DNA of 34,644 nt from Actinomycetaceae bacterium. Its GTDB lineage: Bacteria > Actinomycetota > Actinomycetes > Actinomycetales > Actinomycetaceae. The translations under genes were made by a program, and so were the position numbers. The notes beneath the pieces are model-generated. The model was not told where the DNA came from. It made no database searches and saw only the letters and a program-made list of their open reading frames with translations. The stretch spans positions 1-34,644 of the forward strand of contig JAUNLF010000016.1 in NCBI GenBank assembly GCA_030532405.1. Direction: 5' to 3'. The stretch's first letter is position 1. Every line of letters begins with the position of its first letter. Shown here in pieces: positions 8,272 through 16,189 of this stretch.

Positions 8272-9810
8272 ATGCAACAATGGTGCAAACCCGGTGAAGC
8301 CGCAACAGCGTACGCGAGCCTGATTCATTTCCGCGTACGCGATGGCATGCTCATCAATGACTGGAAGGTTAACTGGAGCCAGGAACCACTTACGCACTCC
8401 TACTACCTAACCGATAAGGTTCAGAAAACCCCGTTGCCTGATCGCTCGAGCGAACTGCTGCAGGGCGCAGCTGGTTCTTCATCCGACTACATTGCGGGCC
8501 TACTTTACGCCGCGTACGGATTTACTGGCTTGAGGCTGGTGACCAACCGAAACGACCGTTCGGACGTCTATCGGTCGATGAATGCAGTTAAGTTTGGTCG
8601 CCATACCGCTTCGGGGGGAGGGCGTTACTGCGCCGACTTTTACCTTGTTGAATCGGGACGTGGCGACAATCTGCCCGCTGGGATTTACCACTACTCGCCG
8701 TTGCGCCATGTTTGGGAGACCCTTGCCGAGGGCGACTACACGCACTATGTGGCACGCGCGCAGGGATACGAAAAAACGAGTCAACGCTATGTTTTGGTGA
8801 CGATTGACTACTGGCGTAGCGGATTTAAATACAACGACTTCGCCTATCAGGCCACTGCTATGGATATTGGCACGGCAGTAGGCTCCATTGCGGAAGCGAC
8901 GGGAAACAGGACTGCCGGTACCTGGGACATGTGGGTAAACGAGGTCGAACTTGCCTCCCTCCTGGGGCTGAATACTGACCGGACAGGCATCTACGTGGTC
9001 CAAGGGTGGGGTGAACAAATCCCAGTTAGTGACGCAGATGCGCCCTCGAAACTGCCTGAAATTCCGAGGCGAGTGAGCTCCGAATATCCGGACGTTACTG
9101 ACTTCACCACCACGCTCGCGATGCAAAAAGACATGCGAGACATCGCTCAACGCCCACCCACCTTCAGTTGTGCTGCAGTGCCAGACAAGTTTAATGAGCC
9201 TCAGAAAACGCAGTGGTGGGAAGCTCTACACGAGCGTCAGACGAGCTTTGGGCGCTTCACTGGCGCCTCGTACTCCGAACAGACACTGACAGACCTCCTT
9301 GAGGCCGGCGATCAGGCATGCGAACAGTTTGTCCGGCCAGGTAATAAAGAGGGAGTCAAGTGGGAATACCTAGTGTTTGTGAACAACATTGAAGGATTAG
9401 ACCCCGGACTCTACCGCTACCGAGAAGGCAATCTTGAGTCTCTGCAAGAGGAACCGCAGCAAGATTTCCTAGCCGGAACATACTTTCTAAAAAACTACGA
9501 CGGACGAAAAGCCGCGGCAACTATTATCCCTTGCGGCAACGTGTTCGAAGTATCAAAGAAGTGGGGAGTGCGAGGATACCGCCTCATCAACGCAGTGATT
9601 GGAGCCGCATGTCAGGCAATCTCAGTCGAGGCGGTCCGACTCGGTATCGGAACAGGTACCGCCCTCGGCTTTGACGCCGACGCACACGCGCAACATGCCG
9701 GTATGGATAAGGACAAGATGACGCCAATGCTCATGATCATGACGGGCGTTGACAACCCGCACGCGGGGCAGTTCCGCACCGACGCGTCCCTTATGTGGGG
9801 TGAAAAGTGA
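8272..9810 (+). CDS. Tandem nitroreductase-fold azoline dehydrogenase (SagB-like)
   Basis: The 512-residue product is an FMN-dependent nitroreductase-superfamily protein of the SagB/TOMM dehydrogenase type, which oxidises azolines to aromatic azoles. Two related halves are visible: residues ~60-260 (LLYAAYGFTGLRL, GGGRYCADFYLVE, LPAGIYHYSPLRHVWE, QATAMDIGTAVGSI) and ~320-512 (RQTSFGRFTGASYSEQTLTDLLEAG, DPGLYRYREGNLESL, INAVIGAACQAISVEAVRLGIGTGTALG). The repeat of the YHY/YRY-type block in each half suggests an internal duplication, as in tandem-domain azoline oxidases. The ATG at 8272 is chosen because AGGAG lies eight bases upstream; a longer frame from 8179 lies wholly inside the YcaO1 gene and has no such site. 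The stop overlaps the next gene's GTG (GTGA), so translation is probably coupled. Confidence 0.85.
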   Translation: MQQWCKPGEAATAYASLIHFRVRDGMLINDWKVNWSQEPLTHSYYLTDKVQKTPLPDRSSELLQGAAGSSSDYIAGLLYAAYGFTGLRLVTNRNDRSDVYRSMNAVKFGRHTASGGGRYCADFYLVESGRGDNLPAGIYHYSPLRHVWETLAEGDYTHYVARAQGYEKTSQRYVLVTIDYWRSGFKYNDFAYQATAMDIGTAVGSIAEATGNRTAGTWDMWVNEVELASLLGLNTDRTGIYVVQGWGEQIPVSDADAPSKLPEIPRRVSSEYPDVTDFTTTLAMQKDMRDIAQRPPTFSCAAVPDKFNEPQKTQWWEALHERQTSFGRFTGASYSEQTLTDLLEAGDQACEQFVRPGNKEGVKWEYLVFVNNIEGLDPGLYRYREGNLESLQEEPQQDFLAGTYFLKNYDGRKAAATIIPCGNVFEVSKKWGVRGYRLINAVIGAACQAISVEAVRLGIGTGTALGFDADAHAQHAGMDKDKMTPMLMIMTGVDNPHAGQFRTDASLMWGEK

Positions 9811-12404
9811 AAGCCATAGACAACTACACCCAACTTCGGCTGGGCGGTATTTCGCAAGGGCGATTGCAAGACCTTTACCATCCGTCATTCGCGAATGGAA
9901 TTGCCAAGGTAGTAACTGCCAAAGCTGAACTGTCGAGAGGCCGTGACCAGATCAGCGACGCCCTCCACACCGCGATCGGTGAACTTGAGCAAGAAAGGCG
10001 CAAATCCGCAATTAGTTTGCGTCGCGAACTATACAAACTCAACGTGTCCAAGGCCGCCGCAATTCTCAACAACATTGATGCCGAGACACGCCAAACTATA
10101 GATACTCACGCGCCCAGAACTATTGACCTCACGGAGACCATCGCGGCGGGTACCGCTTCGATGAATGAAATGTTTGAAGACGCCGTGCAGTGGGAGCGCG
10201 AAGCGATATCGAAGTTCTTAAATGCCCCGGAGTTCATGTCTGGCCTGGCAATATCTTCCCCCGCTTTAGTTCCTGCAGTCCAACGACTAGGAAAGCACGT
10301 GCAGGCAGGGGCCGTCGACAAGGACGACAAAAAGGCCGAACGCTCACTGCACTCCTACATCTTGCGCGCCGGAGCAAAGACGAGCCCATTTTCAACTCTC
10401 GGACCGATTTCGATCGTGTCACGAAGTGGCGATACGGCAGGAGCTAAGCGCGTTTCGCGCCCATCGGTCTATCCGATTGCCCGCGTCTTCAACCAGCTAC
10501 TAACAGAGCCATCTAAACTTGGCAACCTGCATGTGCAGATCTCCAAATCCACTCGCGAAGTGGACGGTGAAATGACCGTAGAACGTGCCTCGTGGGAATT
10601 CAAAGACAACAACTCGCGCACCGACTTTGCTAAATGCGCCGAAGACACAGTTCGAATCCAACAAAAAGCACTAACGGACGCGGTTGGTAGCTTGCTCGGA
10701 TCCGAAACGATGAAGCTCGGGGAACTTGCGACCCATATTAGTGAGGGCGCGCGCATCGAAGTTGAGAGGTCATACGAGATTCTAGGTGACCTCATTCGAC
10801 TTGGGTTCCTCGAGATTCCGGCGCTTTCATTTCATCCCCATGATGCCAAGCAGCTACAAACGGTGGCGCAAGAGGTTCGGGCAGTCGATGAGGAACTAGC
10901 GGGGGCAATAGGTGAATACGTCGAGCGCGCCGAACGGTTTGTCGCGCTAAACGACGCCGCTCAACGCGGAGTTGAGATTAAAGCACTACAGGACCTCGTA
11001 TCACGGATGTACGAACTCGCAGGAGTTAGCGCAAAGCTACCCAGATCCGTTGCCTACGAAGATGTCTTGGTAGACGCAAACGTGTCCGGTGCAAGCTTTG
11101 AAGAAGAAGTTCACGACGATACGATTCAGAAACTCTTCACACTGCTGGACCTCTTGGATGATTCCAACGTCAAGCACGCCCTCATGATCGGATATTTCAA
11201 GAGTCGAGACGTCGAATCGATTGACGCGGACGAATTTATCCGCGGATTTACCGAAGAACTGTTTGATTCATTTGAATCCTATGATCTTGCCTCCGTGGCG
11301 GATGAAGATCTGGCGACAGACCCATGGCTACGGTGGGGTGACGCTTGGACTTGGGTCTTCGCGCGTCGCCAGTTAACGGGCGCGTTGACGGCACACTTGA
11401 TCAACGAAAAAGTGGGCGCTGGCATGAAAACGCTTGCCGATCTTGAACCCATCGACGCAAGTGAATCCATTGCAGATGCAGTGAGTGCAGTACAACTATT
11501 TAAGCCCGCCTTCCGACACTCAAACCTGCTAGTGCAAAACTGCGGTGATTCGAGTTGGGTTGTAAACGACGCATTCGGTGGAATCGGGTTCCAAATATCG
11601 CGATTTACCCACCTGCTGAACGAAAACGCATACACGTACACGAAGGACATTGCCGAGCGTGCCCGTAACTGCGGTATCAAGCTCGCGGAACTATCCGGTG
11701 GGGCACTGTTCTCGAATCTCAATTTGCACGAACCACTCTTGCCCGAACAGATAGTGCTACCGGGGGAGCCGGTTCGAGACAGCGAACTGCCAACCATTAG
11801 CCTGGACGATCTAAGCGTAAAGCTTTCTGAAAGTGAAAACCGTGTGGCGGTCTACCACGGTGAAGTACAGGTCCATCCCGTCTATTCGGGCTACCTTGTT
11901 CCCGCAGCGACGCCCCAGCGTAATCAAATCCTTTCGCTCTTCACTCCATCGGGGCAGATGAGCCGAAAACTCACAGAAATTGTTACGGCAAAGCCGAAGC
12001 CGGGCCATGTTGCGCTGATACCTCAAATACGTATAGACAACCTAGTCGTGGCCAGAGCCCGAGTAATCGTGCCCGCCACGGACTGCCCCAAGCACAGTCC
12101 GTTAACGGTTGCCGGATATGAAGAATGGGTCCGATTTTGGACGGACCGCGGGCTTCCAATGGCCGGATTCGTGCGCATCCGTGATGAATCAACAGCCTCT
12201 AACAAGCCGTACTTCTTTGATATTAGGCAGATACTTTCCTGCTCTAACTTGCATAACGACATCCGTAAAGCTGAAGGGCAGGCTTTCCTGGAAATCTCCG
12301 AAGTCCTCCCGGAACAACCGAGTATCGAATACGAGGGCGAGGGCGTGGTTAGCGAACAAATGGTAGGAATCAGCTGGATGGAAGGCACGCAATGTCGGTC
12401 TTAA
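9807..12404 (+). CDS. Lantibiotic dehydratase, glutamylation protein (split LanB N-terminal part)
   Basis: The 865-residue protein matches the N-terminal (glutamylation) half of class I lantibiotic dehydratases, which esterify Ser/Thr side chains of a precursor with glutamate taken from Glu-tRNA-Glu. Visible landmarks are the LHSYILRAGAKTSPFSTLGP segment (~181-200), equivalent to the family's R..RpTPfG block, a C-terminal LVVARARVIVPATDCPKH stretch, and EEWVRFWTDRGLPMAGFVRI near the end of the domain. The elimination domain is not fused but encoded by the next gene, the arrangement known from goadsporin and thiopeptide pathways. The start is a GTG overlapping the previous stop, with GGGG before it. 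Its stop overlaps the next gene by 13 bp. Substrates would be core Ser/Thr not already cyclised. Confidence 0.88.
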   Translation: MKAIDNYTQLRLGGISQGRLQDLYHPSFANGIAKVVTAKAELSRGRDQISDALHTAIGELEQERRKSAISLRRELYKLNVSKAAAILNNIDAETRQTIDTHAPRTIDLTETIAAGTASMNEMFEDAVQWEREAISKFLNAPEFMSGLAISSPALVPAVQRLGKHVQAGAVDKDDKKAERSLHSYILRAGAKTSPFSTLGPISIVSRSGDTAGAKRVSRPSVYPIARVFNQLLTEPSKLGNLHVQISKSTREVDGEMTVERASWEFKDNNSRTDFAKCAEDTVRIQQKALTDAVGSLLGSETMKLGELATHISEGARIEVERSYEILGDLIRLGFLEIPALSFHPHDAKQLQTVAQEVRAVDEELAGAIGEYVERAERFVALNDAAQRGVEIKALQDLVSRMYELAGVSAKLPRSVAYEDVLVDANVSGASFEEEVHDDTIQKLFTLLDLLDDSNVKHALMIGYFKSRDVESIDADEFIRGFTEELFDSFESYDLASVADEDLATDPWLRWGDAWTWVFARRQLTGALTAHLINEKVGAGMKTLADLEPIDASESIADAVSAVQLFKPAFRHSNLLVQNCGDSSWVVNDAFGGIGFQISRFTHLLNENAYTYTKDIAERARNCGIKLAELSGGALFSNLNLHEPLLPEQIVLPGEPVRDSELPTISLDDLSVKLSESENRVAVYHGEVQVHPVYSGYLVPAATPQRNQILSLFTPSGQMSRKLTEIVTAKPKPGHVALIPQIRIDNLVVARARVIVPATDCPKHSPLTVAGYEEWVRFWTDRGLPMAGFVRIRDESTASNKPYFFDIRQILSCSNLHNDIRKAEGQAFLEISEVLPEQPSIEYEGEGVVSEQMVGISWMEGTQCRS

Positions 12405-13462
12405 CTACAGTCCCAACATCATTAGAACGCGAGCGGCAGCTGCGCGAAGAAAACATTTGGCGTGCTTACCACATCTTTTACGGTGGCACCCCACTCACGG
12501 TGTTACGCGAATGTGTGCTGCCGTTAGCGCAGGAACTGGTTGACGAAGGGGAAATAGTCGAATATTTCTTCATCAACTACTGGCTAGAAGGATCGCACGT
12601 GAGGCTCCGTCTGCGTGTCCACCCGGAGAATGCAGCGCGCGTTGATGAAAAAGTGATCAGCCGCGTTCAGGACTATCTGGAGAAGCACCCGTCATACCAC
12701 CCAATGGCAGAGCTAGCGGACAACAACTTCTATGAAAGCCTGTTCAAAGGGGAGTTCACAGAAGCGGATCGTCCAAAGTACTTCGATGAACACGGCAACC
12801 CGAAGTTCGCAGAAAATAATTCGATCGAAATCCGCGAGTACGAGCCCGAATGGTTACGATATGGCGGCGAAGTCGGGATGCTTATCTCCGAGCGGCAGTT
12901 CGTGGATTCAACCCAACTGATGGTGAAGCTTGCCGGGCTAGGTAACATGGGCGTGCGCACCATTCTTCTGGGCATATCAACTCAGATTACGTTCATCACT
13001 GCGGTGTGTATGCTTCAAGACCGCGACCTTATAGAAGACTTCTTTGTGGCATATCACCACCGTTGGGCGGATGGCTACGATACGAATCCCGCGTACGGCA
13101 CCGAAGAGGGACGCCGACAACATAATGCGACCGTAGATAACATACGGCGAAAAATTGTCCCGAGAGCCAGCTCGATTCTAAATGGGGATATTGATGATTT
13201 TCCGCAGATTTTACGAGACTGGGCGCAAACCTGCACCAAGGTTCGTCAGCAGATCGAGGACGCTTGCGCGGTGGCTCCTTTGAAGTTCCAATATGAGGAC
13301 GGCATCCGAGAAGTGTCAGATCCAAAGGATGCCGCTTGGTCGCTTTGCCACTCTTACATTCACATGACCAATAACCGAATCATGGTGTCGGTTGCAGACG
13401 AGGCATTCATTGCCTACCAGATTGTGGAAGCAATGCGGAGGGCCAAAAACGATGACAACTGA
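12392..13462 (+). CDS. Dehydratase elimination protein (SpaB_C / thiopeptide-type domain)
   Basis: The 356-residue protein is the stand-alone SpaB_C-type partner of the preceding dehydratase. In known split LanB systems it removes glutamate from glutamylated Ser/Thr to leave Dha/Dhb. Family landmarks are IWRAYHIFYGG (~22-32), the WLEGSHVRLRLR block (~64-75), YEPEWLRYGG (150-159) and a C-terminal SYIHMTNNRIMVS (HM at 324-325, NR at 328-329). The same fold also includes the [4+2] pyridine synthases of thiopeptides. Because this is the only such protein in the cluster and lies directly after the glutamylation protein, elimination is the more likely job. GGAAGG six bases before the ATG supports the start. 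It overlaps the next gene by 11 bp. Confidence 0.85.
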   Translation: MSVLTTVPTSLERERQLREENIWRAYHIFYGGTPLTVLRECVLPLAQELVDEGEIVEYFFINYWLEGSHVRLRLRVHPENAARVDEKVISRVQDYLEKHPSYHPMAELADNNFYESLFKGEFTEADRPKYFDEHGNPKFAENNSIEIREYEPEWLRYGGEVGMLISERQFVDSTQLMVKLAGLGNMGVRTILLGISTQITFITAVCMLQDRDLIEDFFVAYHHRWADGYDTNPAYGTEEGRRQHNATVDNIRRKIVPRASSILNGDIDDFPQILRDWAQTCTKVRQQIEDACAVAPLKFQYEDGIREVSDPKDAAWSLCHSYIHMTNNRIMVSVADEAFIAYQIVEAMRRAKNDDN

Positions 13463-14543
13463 ACTGAAAAGTTGGGTCCCCAGTCAAGAACCGCAACTTG
13501 AGCTGGGCCCCGCTAGGTGGAACGGGACAACCGTTGTCAGCGATGTAAGCGTCGAAGGGGCGCAGCGCCTAATCGGAATCGGACTCGTTGAGCGCCTCGT
13601 TCTTGAACAAGTTGACGGCAAACAATCAGTCGCAGACATTCAACAGAGTTTGCAAGAAGATGGTGTTGCATTACCGGAGAGCAAGATCGTCACAGTTTTG
13701 AATAAGTTTGCGTTCTTCGGAATTATTCAGAGGCCGTTCGCGGTTGCTCACGGAACGAGGCAGGTCGATGCCGCGTCCTTGCATGGGCCAACTGCTCGTG
13801 AAGATCAGGTTACTGCTTCCAAGCAACAGGGAGGATTTCTTTCCCTCTGGAAACAAATGCCACGGCTGGGAACCAAACCCGTATTCACTATTCTGGCAAT
13901 CCTCGCAGTAGTAGGTGTGGGCGCTCTTGTAGTGACCGTGCCATACGCCTTCGCCGTACTCAAGAACGCAGAATTGCCCTACATTGCTATCGGTGTGGTC
14001 AGCGCAATTTTATGGTCAACAATCGTGACTATCACCCACGAAAATGCGCATGCCGCAGTATTCAACGCGTATTCAAATCGGGAACCCTATCTTGCGCTCA
14101 CGCGTTTCGGGATCATCTTGATGCCAAATACGCACATGCCGGGTATTTCACTGATGCAATCAAAACGGAAAATCGCAGTGATTGCCGCGGGCCCGCTTAC
14201 TTCGCTGATGTTAGCGATAGTGCCGGTTGCATTTTTCTGGGCCAGTGAAACCCAAAACGTGCAAACGATCATCGCTACGTGCGTTCTGTTGGATGCGATC
14301 ATAATCGGTCTTGGCATTTCGTTTTTCCCGAATACAGACGCCACTCGCATCCTTGAAACAGCTAGTGGAGTTGACCAAATTCAAGCGGTTGCAACCCGCA
14401 CACTTACGCGCAAATACCGGCTACCGTCCTCACTTCCAAAGAAGACGCGAGTTGCCGTACGCGCATATCCAGTCTTACTGCTAGCAACAATCGGAATTTG
14501 GCTGGCAGTAATAGGTTGGGCCATCCGGCTCATCCTCAGCTAG
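13452..14543 (+). CDS. M50-type intramembrane metalloprotease with N-terminal PqqD/RRE-like domain
   Basis: Residues ~15-95 resemble a PqqD-type winged helix, the fold of RiPP recognition elements (RWNGTTVVSDVSVEGAQRL..., ADIQQSL, SKIVTVLNKFAFFGII). After a linker, the membrane part (from ~142) has about five hydrophobic segments. The second contains HENAH (196-200), a zinc-binding HExxH; later come AAGPLTSLMLA (~245-255), matching the family GPxxNxxLA segment, and FFPNTDATRIL (291-301), with Asp296 as likely third ligand. This is the site-2 protease (M50) pattern. The likely role, by position directly before the precursor genes, is leader removal at the membrane, with the RRE domain holding the leader. 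The ATG at 13452 is used: it overlaps the upstream gene by 11 bp, whereas a longer frame from 13392 reaches far into it. No known M50 substrate can be read from the sequence. Confidence 0.75.
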   Translation: MTTELKSWVPSQEPQLELGPARWNGTTVVSDVSVEGAQRLIGIGLVERLVLEQVDGKQSVADIQQSLQEDGVALPESKIVTVLNKFAFFGIIQRPFAVAHGTRQVDAASLHGPTAREDQVTASKQQGGFLSLWKQMPRLGTKPVFTILAILAVVGVGALVVTVPYAFAVLKNAELPYIAIGVVSAILWSTIVTITHENAHAAVFNAYSNREPYLALTRFGIILMPNTHMPGISLMQSKRKIAVIAAGPLTSLMLAIVPVAFFWASETQNVQTIIATCVLLDAIIIGLGISFFPNTDATRILETASGVDQIQAVATRTLTRKYRLPSSLPKKTRVAVRAYPVLLLATIGIWLAVIGWAIRLILS

Positions 14544-14573
14544 CCCCACGGGGCAAAACCCTAAGGAGAGATT

Positions 14574-14756
14574 ATGAATCTCGAAGCACTTGCAACTGAA
14601 CTAGATACCTTCACGTCGGAGACCTTTGAGGTCAAGGACTACGTTGACTACGCAGACATGGCATTTGGCTCGACCTGCTCGTCCTCGTCCTCCTCGTCCT
14701 GCTCTTCGACCTGCACCTCCTGCTGTTCCTCGACTTCTTCGTGCGCAACCGCGTAA
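14574..14756 (+). CDS. RiPP precursor peptide 1 (Ser/Cys/Thr-rich core)
   Basis: This 60-residue precursor has a Cys-free, acidic leader of about 32 residues (MNLEALATELDTFTSETFEV, then KDYVDYADMAFG) and a core running from Ser33 to Ala60. The core contains six Cys (35, 43, 47, 50, 51, 57), twenty Ser/Thr and two Ala, and nothing else. Residues 36-42 are seven consecutive Ser. The leader style (acidic, FEVKDYVDYADM) resembles leaders of thiopeptide and linear-azole precursors. Cleavage after Gly32 is a guess based on the compositional switch. A strong AGGAG ribosome-binding site six bases upstream implies high translation. It sits directly downstream of the modification genes and upstream of the exporter. 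Confidence 0.92.
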   Translation: MNLEALATELDTFTSETFEVKDYVDYADMAFGSTCSSSSSSSCSSTCTSCCSSTSSCATA

Positions 14757-14773
14757 CCCTGAAAGGAAAAACC

Positions 14774-14956
14774 ATGAATCTTGAAGCACTTGCAACTGAA
14801 CTAGATACCTTCACGTCGGAGACCTTTGAGGTCAAGGACTACGTTGACTACGCAGACATGGCATTTGGCTCGACCTGCTCGTCCTCGTCCTCCTCGTCCT
14901 GCTCTTCGACCTGCACCTCCTGCTGCACCTCGACCTCGTCGTGCGCAACCGCGTAG
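14774..14956 (+). CDS. RiPP precursor peptide 2 (Ser/Cys/Thr-rich core)
   Basis: A near-identical second precursor of 60 residues with the same leader and the same Cys spacing. The only amino-acid difference from copy 1 is Ser52 to Thr52, just after the Cys50-Cys51 pair. At DNA level the two differ at five positions: one silent change at Leu3 and four within codons 51-55, three of those silent. AAAGGA upstream of the ATG is its ribosome-binding site, weaker than that of copy 1. A GTG at 14741 in the same frame lies inside copy 1 and is not a likely start. The product would differ from copy 1 by one methyl group at a modifiable position, for example oxazole versus methyloxazole or Dha versus Dhb. 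Confidence 0.92.
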   Translation: MNLEALATELDTFTSETFEVKDYVDYADMAFGSTCSSSSSSSCSSTCTSCCTSTSSCATA

Positions 14957-15095
14957 GTCAATCAAAAGAGTAGATGAACCCCTTCGAATAGATCTAAAAG
15001 CGTAAGTTTCAAACCGAATAAAAAACCGCCACCAAACGGATCGCTTGCCTGAAAGTAATCCACTGGTGACGGCCGAAACGGCTAGAGCACGCTTC

Positions 15096-15123
15096 TACAT
15101 CAAATGCTGGGTAGCTTGATGTA
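15096..15123 (+). other. Hairpin downstream of the precursor genes
   Basis: A perfect 8-bp stem (TACATCAA at 15096-15103, TTGATGTA at 15116-15123) with a 12-nt loop, followed by TTTGG. The T-run is too short for a confident terminator, but it could slow polymerase after the precursor genes or protect the 3' end of a processed precursor mRNA. Confidence 0.45.
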
Positions 15124-15146
15124 TTTGGAATCTATCAGATAGGGAA

Positions 15147-15186
15147 GTGTCACCCAACGTGTTCTGCCTGTTCACCAAGGTGACAC
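15147..15186 (+). other. Inverted repeat GTGTCACC/GGTGACAC
   Basis: An 8-bp perfect inverted repeat (15147-15154 with 15179-15186) separated by 24 nt. It lies 15 bp after a separate short palindrome CTATCAGATAG (15132-15142). It may be an RNA stem or a protein-binding site; the sequence does not decide. Confidence 0.4.
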
Positions 15187-15218
15187 AGCAAATTCACCGA
15201 GAACGTCGGTAAAGAAAT

Positions 15219-15259
15219 GAGTGTGGGATGTGCAATACCATTTCGCGCATCCCACACTC
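15219..15259 (+). other. 15-bp hairpin before the ABC transporter genes
   Basis: GAGTGTGGGATGTGC (15219-15233) pairs with GCGCATCCCACACTC (15245-15259) across an 11-nt loop, with one G-U wobble. No U-run follows, so it is not a standard terminator. It ends 21 bases before the ATG of the ATPase gene and just upstream of its GAAGGAAG ribosome-binding site. It could separate precursor and transporter expression by RNA processing or translation control. Confidence 0.55.
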
Positions 15260-15280
15260 CCACACCGAAGGAAGTTGCGA

Positions 15281-16189
15281 ATGACAGATCCAATCGTGGA
15301 TATCAAAGATCTGACCGTCAAGATCAAGGGAAAAACGATCCTTGAGGATATCAACCTGCAGGTTGAGCCAGGATCCTTTCATGGCATCATTGGTCCCAAC
15401 GGGGCAGGCAAAACCACACTCTTTACAACTATTCAAGGATTTCGGGCGCCAACCTACGGTACGGTCCGTTTGCTAGGGCAAGATCCCTATCCGCGAAACA
15501 AGGATCTACTAGCTCAAATTGGAATCCAGCCTCAGCGCTCCTCATTTTTTCCGAAAACTACACTCTTTGAGCATTTGACAGTAGTAGCGGATTTACAAGG
15601 AGCTTCAAGATCACGAGTCTCTACCCTCATTGAAGAACTGAACTTGGGGCATGCCGCAAAGACAAAAGTTGAAGCGCTGTCAGGCGGTGAACGTCAGAGG
15701 CTGGCAGTGGCAACTGCGATCATCCACAAGCCAAAAGTCTTGTTCTTAGATGAGCCAACTGCGGGCCTGGATCCAGAGACGCGTCGAAACTTGGTGACTA
15801 TGCTCCAAAGCGCGGATCTCAGCGGCATGACCACGTTGTACACCACGCACTTCCTGGATGAGGCAGAACGCTTGTGTGACGTCGTTTCAATTATCGATAC
15901 CGGTCAGCTCCTTACCACCGAGAGCCCGAGGAAACTAATTGAAGAAGCCGCCCTCGGCTCAACTGTGCTCTTGCCGCACGCGCTCCACCAGGCTGATGAG
16001 CTCTCCGCGCGATTCGGCGGTGACCAAGTCCGGATCACGAAAGACGGTGTGGCGATCCGCGCTAACGACACTGCAAGCCTCTTTGTGGAACTTGAACAAC
16101 TGGGAATCGACGCGAGCGCAGCGCATGTCGCGGACGGAAGGCTCGAAGACGTTTACCTAGAGATTACGGGAAAGGACTACGTGGCATGA
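15281..16189 (+). CDS. ABC transporter ATP-binding protein
   Basis: This 302-residue nucleotide-binding subunit has one ABC domain: Walker A GPNGAGKTT (38-46), a Q-loop near IGIQPQ, the signature LSGGERQRLAVA, and Walker B with D-loop VLFLDEPTAGLDPETR. A C-terminal extension of about 90 residues follows, as in the DrrA/CcmA-like drug and peptide exporter group. With the next gene it forms the likely exporter of the mature peptide and could also contribute to producer immunity. The start is the ATG after GAAGGAAG; an upstream GTG at 15221 falls within a hairpin and adds 20 residues unlike the family. The stop overlaps the permease start (ATGA). Confidence 0.92.
   Translation: MTDPIVDIKDLTVKIKGKTILEDINLQVEPGSFHGIIGPNGAGKTTLFTTIQGFRAPTYGTVRLLGQDPYPRNKDLLAQIGIQPQRSSFFPKTTLFEHLTVVADLQGASRSRVSTLIEELNLGHAAKTKVEALSGGERQRLAVATAIIHKPKVLFLDEPTAGLDPETRRNLVTMLQSADLSGMTTLYTTHFLDEAERLCDVVSIIDTGQLLTTESPRKLIEEAALGSTVLLPHALHQADELSARFGGDQVRITKDGVAIRANDTASLFVELEQLGIDASAAHVADGRLEDVYLEITGKDYVA

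Larger units (their letters stand above)
14574..14956 (+). repeat. Tandem duplication of the precursor gene
   Basis: Two 183-bp coding copies stand 17 bp apart, in direct orientation, with five substitutions. The duplication covers the coding sequence; the flanks before each ATG and after each stop differ. Both cores are also low-complexity runs of TCG/TCC codons, prone to length change by slippage. Confidence 0.95.

Noticed and set aside
14601-14835. Open frames on the minus strand across the first precursor gene
   Set aside because: They are reverse readings of the Ser/Cys codon runs and give Arg/Gly-rich low-complexity products. The plus-strand frames have strong ribosome-binding sites and clear duplication.
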